Shown piece by piece: positions 5,326 through 9,416 of a DNA stretch of 9,416 nucleotides. The stretch spans positions 1 to 9,416 of the forward strand of contig JAWOEJ010000105.1 of NCBI GenBank assembly GCA_046482845.1, read 5' to 3'. This DNA is from DATFJZ01 sp046482845 (GTDB lineage Bacteria; Desulfobacterota; Desulfobacteria; Desulfobacterales; Desulfobacteraceae). Below the pieces are notes generated by a model, which searched no databases, was not told the DNA's origin, and saw only the letters and a list, made by a program, of their open reading frames with translations. Position numbers and translations under genes: made by a program. Numbering within the stretch: the first letter of the stretch is position 1; each line of letters opens with the position of its first letter.

Positions 5326-6351
5326 ATGACAACCGATTTTTTCAGTACAACGGTCAACACGCCCCTGTTCATCAGGGACAAAAAAATCAGCACCAGGCTG
5401 TTTCTTGCGCCCATGGCAGGACTTGGCCATATTGCCTTCAGGGAGATAACTGCCCGATTCGGCGGGTTCGGACTTCTGTTCACAGGCATGTGCTCCGCCA
5501 GAGCCCTGCCCCATGAAAACCCGGAAAAATCCCTTGTTTTTAAATGGAGAAAACAGGAGCTGCCCTTTCTGGTCTGCCAGATATTTGGACCAGAACCTGA
5601 TATAATGGCAGAAGCGGCAAAAAGGATTGAAAAAGAGGGGTTTTTCGGCGTTGACCTGAATTTCGGCTGCTCAGTGGCTGCCATATGCAAAAAGGGAAGC
5701 GGTGCGGCATTGCTGAAAACCCCTGATCTGGCAGCTGAAATTGTCCGTCAGGTCCGCCAGGCGGTTTCCATTCCTGTATTTGTCAAATTCCGGACCGGCT
5801 GGGAAAACAACCCTTCAGCTGCCGCTGATATGGCAGAAAAATTTGAAGCGGCCGGTGCAGATGCCCTGGTGTTTCATCCCCGTGTGGCCCCGGACCGAAG
5901 ATCCAGACCGCCTCTGCGCCAGCACATTGCCCGGGTTAAAAGCGCGGTGTCCATCCCTGTTTTCGGCAACGGCAATATATTTACCCGCAAAGACGGCAGC
6001 GACACCATGGCTGAAACCGGATGCGACGGGCTGTCCCTTGGCAGGATTGCCCTTTCTAAACCCTGGATCTTTGCCTCACTGACCAGAGGGTTTGTCCCAG
6101 ACAGCAGTGCATATCCGGACACGGCCATGACAATGACCCGCCTTCTTTTAAAATACCATGATGAAAAATACGGGGTTAAGCTGTATAAGAAATTCATTCC
6201 CTATTTCTCAGCTAATTTTAAATTCGGGCATGAAATCTGCAGGCAGCTGATCAAAGGAGAAACAATGGATGACATGAGATCCAATGTTGAAACCGTGTTT
6301 CAAACCCCTCCTGAAACACTGAAGCGTCCGAGCCTCAACCTTTTTACATAA
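5326..6351 (+). CDS. tRNA-dihydrouridine synthase family protein
   Basis: This 341-residue FMN-dependent TIM-barrel protein of the Dus family reduces uridine in tRNA to dihydrouridine using NAD(P)H. Visible motifs in order are LFLAPMAG (26-32, flavin-binding start of the barrel), CQIFGPEP (84-91), VDLNFGCS with the presumed catalytic Cys115, KKGSGAALLKTP (122-133), VKFRTGW (153-159), HPR (184-186), IPVFGNGNI (210-218) and TGCDGLSLGR (231-240). A C-terminal helical tRNA-binding region runs from about 260. Several signature positions are off consensus: GCS in place of GCP, AA in place of the lysines of the usual KK after it, and GMCSA in place of the usual TEMVSA-like motif. It is therefore a divergent Dus, not assignable to DusA, DusB or DusC from this alone. 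The Shine-Dalgarno before the ATG is poor. The feo operon is divergent, with 123 bp between the start codons; the Na/Pi gene follows after 18 nt and is likely co-transcribed. Confidence 0.92.
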   Translation: MTTDFFSTTVNTPLFIRDKKISTRLFLAPMAGLGHIAFREITARFGGFGLLFTGMCSARALPHENPEKSLVFKWRKQELPFLVCQIFGPEPDIMAEAAKRIEKEGFFGVDLNFGCSVAAICKKGSGAALLKTPDLAAEIVRQVRQAVSIPVFVKFRTGWENNPSAAADMAEKFEAAGADALVFHPRVAPDRRSRPPLRQHIARVKSAVSIPVFGNGNIFTRKDGSDTMAETGCDGLSLGRIALSKPWIFASLTRGFVPDSSAYPDTAMTMTRLLLKYHDEKYGVKLYKKFIPYFSANFKFGHEICRQLIKGETMDDMRSNVETVFQTPPETLKRPSLNLFT

Positions 6352-6369
6352 ATCAACGGTAACATAAAC

Positions 6370-8262
6370 ATGAAAAACAATCTGCGCCCCTTACATACAA
6401 ACAGTCTGCCCTGGTTATCTGTGCTTATTCTTTTTTTTATTCTCTTTTTTCTGTGGCCGATGCCCGCAGCCGTGCCTGCCGATGAAACTGCTGACGTGAC
6501 ATTTATCTCCTGGTCAAAAATCCTTTTTGGAGTTTCAGGGGGTCTTGCTTTTTTTCTCTACGGCATGGAAAAAATGAGCGAAGGCATGAAAAGCACGGCT
6601 GGAAACAAAATGCGCGCCATCCTTGCCTCTTTGACCAAAAACCGTTTTATTGCCATGGTGGTGGGAAGTTTTGTAACCATGGTCATCCAGTCCAGCAGCG
6701 CCACCACAGTCATGCTGGTCAGCTTTGTTCAGGCCGGCCTTTTAAACCTGAGCCAGTGCATGGGCGTCATCCTGGGAGCTGACATCGGCACCACCATCAC
6801 TGCCCAGATGATTGCGTTTAAACTCACAGACTATGCCATTTTAATGGTTGCAGTCGGTTTTTTTCTGCACATGCTCGGCAGAACCCGTAAAGCCAGGGAT
6901 ATCGGGGACATTCTTCTGGGTTTCGGCATCCTATTTTTTGGAATGAAACTGATGAGTGATGTAATGGCCCCCCTTAGAACCTATCCGGCCTTTATCCAAC
7001 TGATGCAGGAAATGGAAAACCCGTTTTCCGGAATTCTGCTGGGGGCGGTGTTTACAGCCATTGTTCAGAGCAGCAGCGCCACAACAGGCCTTTTAATTGT
7101 GCTGGCCCAGCAGGGACTGATCTCCCTTGAGGCCGGGATTCCCATTATCTTCGGCGCCAATATCGGCACCTGTGTGACAGCTGTACTGGCAGGAATCAAC
7201 GCCAGCCGGGAGGCCAAACGCGTTGCCATTGCCCATGTGATTTTCAAAATTGCAGGGGTCTGCCTGTTTATCTTCTGGATTCCCCGGTTTGCCCAGCTTA
7301 TCAGGGAGCTGGCCCTGATCTTCGGGTCTGATACGGCCCGGCAGATCGCCAACGCCCATACTATTTTCAATGTCAGCATAGGGTTGATCTTTCTTCCCTT
7401 TGTTACCGTTTTTGCCAGATTCATTTATGTTATTTTTCCGGAAAAAGCCGAGGCAAAAAGTTTCGAGCTTAAAACCTGGTATATTGAGGATGAGGCCATG
7501 CTGAAAACCCCCTCCCTTGCCATTGACCTTGCAAGATCTGAAATATCCCGCATGGCCAAACTACTGGGCAGAATGCTAACAGCTGTTATCATCCCCTTTG
7601 TTTCCGATGAAAAACACATCTATTCCTGTACTTACAAGGACTGTGAAAGAAAACTGCTTATCAGTGAAATCCCCACCCGTGATGCTGTTTTTCCAGAGCT
7701 TTCCCTTATCGAGGGAATTGATCTGCGGGAAAAGAAAATAGATTATCTGGAAGAAAAAATCAGCACCTACCTTGCCAGGATTGCCAAGAGAAATATCACA
7801 AAACAGGAGGCCACAGAAGTATTCGGGATGGTCTCCATTGTAAAGGACATGGAAAGCATTGGAGACATCATACACAGGAATCTGCTGCCCCTGATCACCA
7901 AAAAAAAAGCATTGACCTATGATTTTTGCGAAGAGGGAAAAGAAGAACTGCTTATCTACCAGAGCAAGGTATTAAAACAGCTCAGACTGCTTGAAACAGC
8001 CTTTGGCACCAACGATCTTAAGGCCGCCTACAATATCATGCACAAGGAAAAAAAATATCTTGCCCTGGAAGCTCAGTACCGGGCAAAGCATCTCAAACGC
8101 ATCATCGCTGAAAAGCAGGAATCCGTAAAAACAAGTGAAATCCACATGGAACTGATGGATCTGATGAAGCAGATCCTGCTCTACTCAGCCAATATTGCCC
8201 AGACCTATATTCAAAGCTCCCCTGAAAAAAACGTCCTGGATTCAGAACCTGAGAAGAGCTGA
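6370..8262 (+). CDS. Na/Pi cotransporter-family protein with PhoU-like C-terminal domain
   Basis: This is a 630-residue protein. An N-terminal hydrophobic helix (about 14-35) ends in AAVPA and may be a signal or first membrane segment. The membrane core holds the two inverted-repeat signatures of the NptA/SLC34-like family: QSSSATT at 107-113 followed by GADIGTT at 136-142, and QSSSATT at 233-239 followed by GANIGTC at 262-268. Membrane segments continue to about 356. The rest (about 375-620) is soluble and helical, with PhoU-like helices (for example VSIVKDMESIGDIIHRNLLPL) that normally report phosphate status or gate transport. A stretch of about 70 residues after the first PhoU-like helix contains CTYKDC and may be an extra loop. 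The role is sodium-driven phosphate uptake or efflux in the inner membrane; the substrate is inferred from family. It follows the Dus gene closely, and its 3' end overlaps the convergent amidohydrolase gene by 21 bp. Confidence 0.95.
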   Translation: MKNNLRPLHTNSLPWLSVLILFFILFFLWPMPAAVPADETADVTFISWSKILFGVSGGLAFFLYGMEKMSEGMKSTAGNKMRAILASLTKNRFIAMVVGSFVTMVIQSSSATTVMLVSFVQAGLLNLSQCMGVILGADIGTTITAQMIAFKLTDYAILMVAVGFFLHMLGRTRKARDIGDILLGFGILFFGMKLMSDVMAPLRTYPAFIQLMQEMENPFSGILLGAVFTAIVQSSSATTGLLIVLAQQGLISLEAGIPIIFGANIGTCVTAVLAGINASREAKRVAIAHVIFKIAGVCLFIFWIPRFAQLIRELALIFGSDTARQIANAHTIFNVSIGLIFLPFVTVFARFIYVIFPEKAEAKSFELKTWYIEDEAMLKTPSLAIDLARSEISRMAKLLGRMLTAVIIPFVSDEKHIYSCTYKDCERKLLISEIPTRDAVFPELSLIEGIDLREKKIDYLEEKISTYLARIAKRNITKQEATEVFGMVSIVKDMESIGDIIHRNLLPLITKKKALTYDFCEEGKEELLIYQSKVLKQLRLLETAFGTNDLKAAYNIMHKEKKYLALEAQYRAKHLKRIIAEKQESVKTSEIHMELMDLMKQILLYSANIAQTYIQSSPEKNVLDSEPEKS

Positions 8263-9084
8263 TGCATTTCTGCCTAAAATCTTCTCTGCAGCAGATTCAG
8301 AAATACCCGAGGCTTCAATGTCCTTATAATACCTTGACGGTTTTATCAGGGGATAATCTGTTCCAAACAGCACTTTTTCCTCTATTCCTGTGTCCACAGC
8401 CACCCTGTAAATGTCAGGATCATACAGAAAAGGGGAGGCAGCTGTGTCAAACCATATATTTTTAAGAACATCCCTGGCCTCCCTTTTCAGCAGGGAGAAA
8501 AAAAAGATACCGCCGCCCCAGTGGGCCAGTACAATTCTATTGTCAGGAAAGCGTTCAGCAAGGGCATATATCTGCTCAAGGGTGACAGGGGTTTTTCCGG
8601 GATACTGATGGCCCACAGGTTCATTGGTATGTATCATAACAGGAAGGTTTCCTGCCTTTTTACAGATGTCCATTATAGGTTCCAGGCGGTCAAGTGCCTG
8701 CTCATCAATTCCGGAAAGATAAAAGGCCAGCTCCCCTACCCCGGACAACCCGGCATCAATGCATCTCTGCGCTTCTTCAGGCGCACCCTGCCATGACAGA
8801 TCAAAACAGGCAAACCCCTTAAGCCTGTCTGGATAACGGGCCACCGCTTCAAGGATATAATCATTGTTAAGCTTTGCCGTGTCACTGGTTTTCCAGGGAA
8901 AACCAAAAACAACAGAATGGTCAACCAGGTATTCATCCATGGTGGATACGAGGGTGTCCGCGCCGACCAGCTTTGCCTTGCTGGAATCATAAAGCAGTTT
9001 AAATGACGGTTCCCCGTCAAAAAACCTTTCCCGGTACTTACAGATTGTTTCAGGAAATATATGGGTATGAAAATCAATAATCAT
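8242..9084 (-). CDS. Amidohydrolase-family (Amidohydro_2) metal-dependent hydrolase
   Basis: This 280-residue TIM-barrel protein has the metal ligands of the amidohydrolase superfamily in the expected order. These are HTH (His6, His8) at the start of strand 1, GELA (Glu118), IHTNEP (His152), LAHWGGG (His188) and FGTDYPL (Asp243). The ending KILGRNASALLRF is typical of the ACMSD/Amidohydro_2 branch (decarboxylases and lactone or amide hydrolases with one metal), and the short length fits. The substrate cannot be read from sequence, and no pathway neighbours give a hint. The ATG at 9084-9082 follows AAGGAG (complement of 9092-9097) with 7-nt spacing, a strong Shine-Dalgarno. The 3' end overlaps the Na/Pi gene tail to tail, with no terminator between them. 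It appears to be transcribed alone from the AT-rich region upstream. Confidence 0.93.
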   Translation of the reverse strand: MIIDFHTHIFPETICKYRERFFDGEPSFKLLYDSSKAKLVGADTLVSTMDEYLVDHSVVFGFPWKTSDTAKLNNDYILEAVARYPDRLKGFACFDLSWQGAPEEAQRCIDAGLSGVGELAFYLSGIDEQALDRLEPIMDICKKAGNLPVMIHTNEPVGHQYPGKTPVTLEQIYALAERFPDNRIVLAHWGGGIFFFSLLKREARDVLKNIWFDTAASPFLYDPDIYRVAVDTGIEEKVLFGTDYPLIKPSRYYKDIEASGISESAAEKILGRNASALLRF

Positions 9085-9302
9085 TGTGTATCTCCTTTTG
9101 AGTGGGCCATATGCAAATCATTTTTCCCTGGGGATCTTCCAAAAAATAATCCACGCATATTATTTTCTTCCAGACCCCTTATATCTCATATTTTTTCTTC
9201 AATATTCATGTTAACATTGAAAAAATATTAATTTCAAATATAATACCAGATTCATTATTGAAAAGCCATCAGTAAAAAGCCGACAGAATATGATCTTTAT
9301 TG
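9085..9302. other. AT-rich non-coding region upstream of the amidohydrolase gene
   Basis: No credible gene was found. The stretch is AT-rich and presumably holds the amidohydrolase promoter on the minus strand; TTGAAA and TTAACA boxes 17 bp apart near 9211-9239 are a weak candidate. A 10-bp palindrome ATGTTAACAT lies at 9208-9217, inside wider arms TTCAAT/ATTGAA. Towards the right end AAGCCATCAG (9263-9272) is the inverted partner of CTGATGGCTT (9303-9312), forming a hairpin with the start of the heptamer array. Confidence 0.5.
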
Positions 9303-9393
9303 CTGATGGCTTATGGCTTATAACTGATAACTGATAACTGATGGCTGATAACTGATGGCTGATAACTGACGGCTGACGGCTGACGACTGATAA
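9303..9393. repeat. Heptamer tandem array, third block (inverted orientation)
   Basis: Thirteen seven-base units run in perfect register from 9303: CTGATGG, CTTATGG, CTTATAA, CTGATAA (two), CTGATGG, CTGATAA, CTGATGG, CTGATAA, CTGACGG (two), CTGACGA and CTGATAA. On the other strand these read TTATCAG, CCATCAG and CCGTCAG, the same family as the arrays at 1001 and 1125 (CCATCAG and CCGTCAG are identical). Translations such as QLSAISYQLSVIS from this strand are artefacts of the repeat and not a protein. Confidence 0.95.
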
Positions 9394-9416
9394 AAAAACC
9401 AACTAATGAGTGTCTG

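Noticed and set aside
9211..9402. Minus-strand reading frame with QLSAISYQLSVIS-like repeats
   Set aside because: It is a translation of the seven-base tandem repeat; the periodic peptide is a by-product of the repeat and there is no ribosome-binding site or homology.

Overview
The window looks like a chromosomal segment of a deltaproteobacterial, probably sulfate-reducing, anaerobe (Desulfobacterales-like). The clues are a Feo ferrous-iron system in an unusual fused form, a Na/Pi-PhoU transporter next to a tRNA-dihydrouridine synthase, a sigma-54 activator tail, and intergenic DNA rich in heptamer tandem repeats and palindromic repeats. This placement is inference from gene content and style; no rRNA or other taxonomic marker is present.

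Layout. The + strand opens with the last 49 codons of a Fis-type helix-turn-helix protein (2-148), most likely the C-terminus of a sigma-54-dependent response regulator. A degenerate repeat (201-300) follows and runs into the 3' end of a minus-strand gene for a membrane-anchored TPR protein (295-975). Upstream of that gene lie two related heptamer arrays (1001-1091 and 1125-1171), then a minus-strand gene for a secreted protein with two SH3b domains (1242-1724). The 1731-2107 gap holds a strongly palindromic, MITE-like element of about 320 bp; the right-hand part of this element is the relative of the 201-300 repeat.

The central block is a minus-strand two-gene iron operon. A Fur-FeoA-FeoA fusion protein (4255-5202) overlaps feoB (2108-4255) by one base (TAATG). 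A promoter-like sequence with a 14-bp palindrome between its -35 and -10 boxes sits just upstream (5254-5282). The fusion keeps the Fur metal ligands, but the residues at the recognition-helix Tyr-Arg position are changed. It is therefore either a Fur-type regulator with unusual specificity or a metal-sensing partner of FeoB. This is the most interesting feature of the window.

Divergently, on the + strand, a tRNA-dihydrouridine synthase homologue (5326-6351) is followed after 18 nt by a Na/Pi cotransporter-family protein with a PhoU-like cytoplasmic tail (6370-8262). That gene converges on, and overlaps by 21 bp, a minus-strand gene for an amidohydrolase (8242-9084). The last 332 bases hold no credible gene. 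They contain an AT-rich upstream region and a third heptamer array, 13 units in perfect register, in the opposite orientation to the first two. No tRNA, rRNA, CRISPR array or transposase gene was seen.
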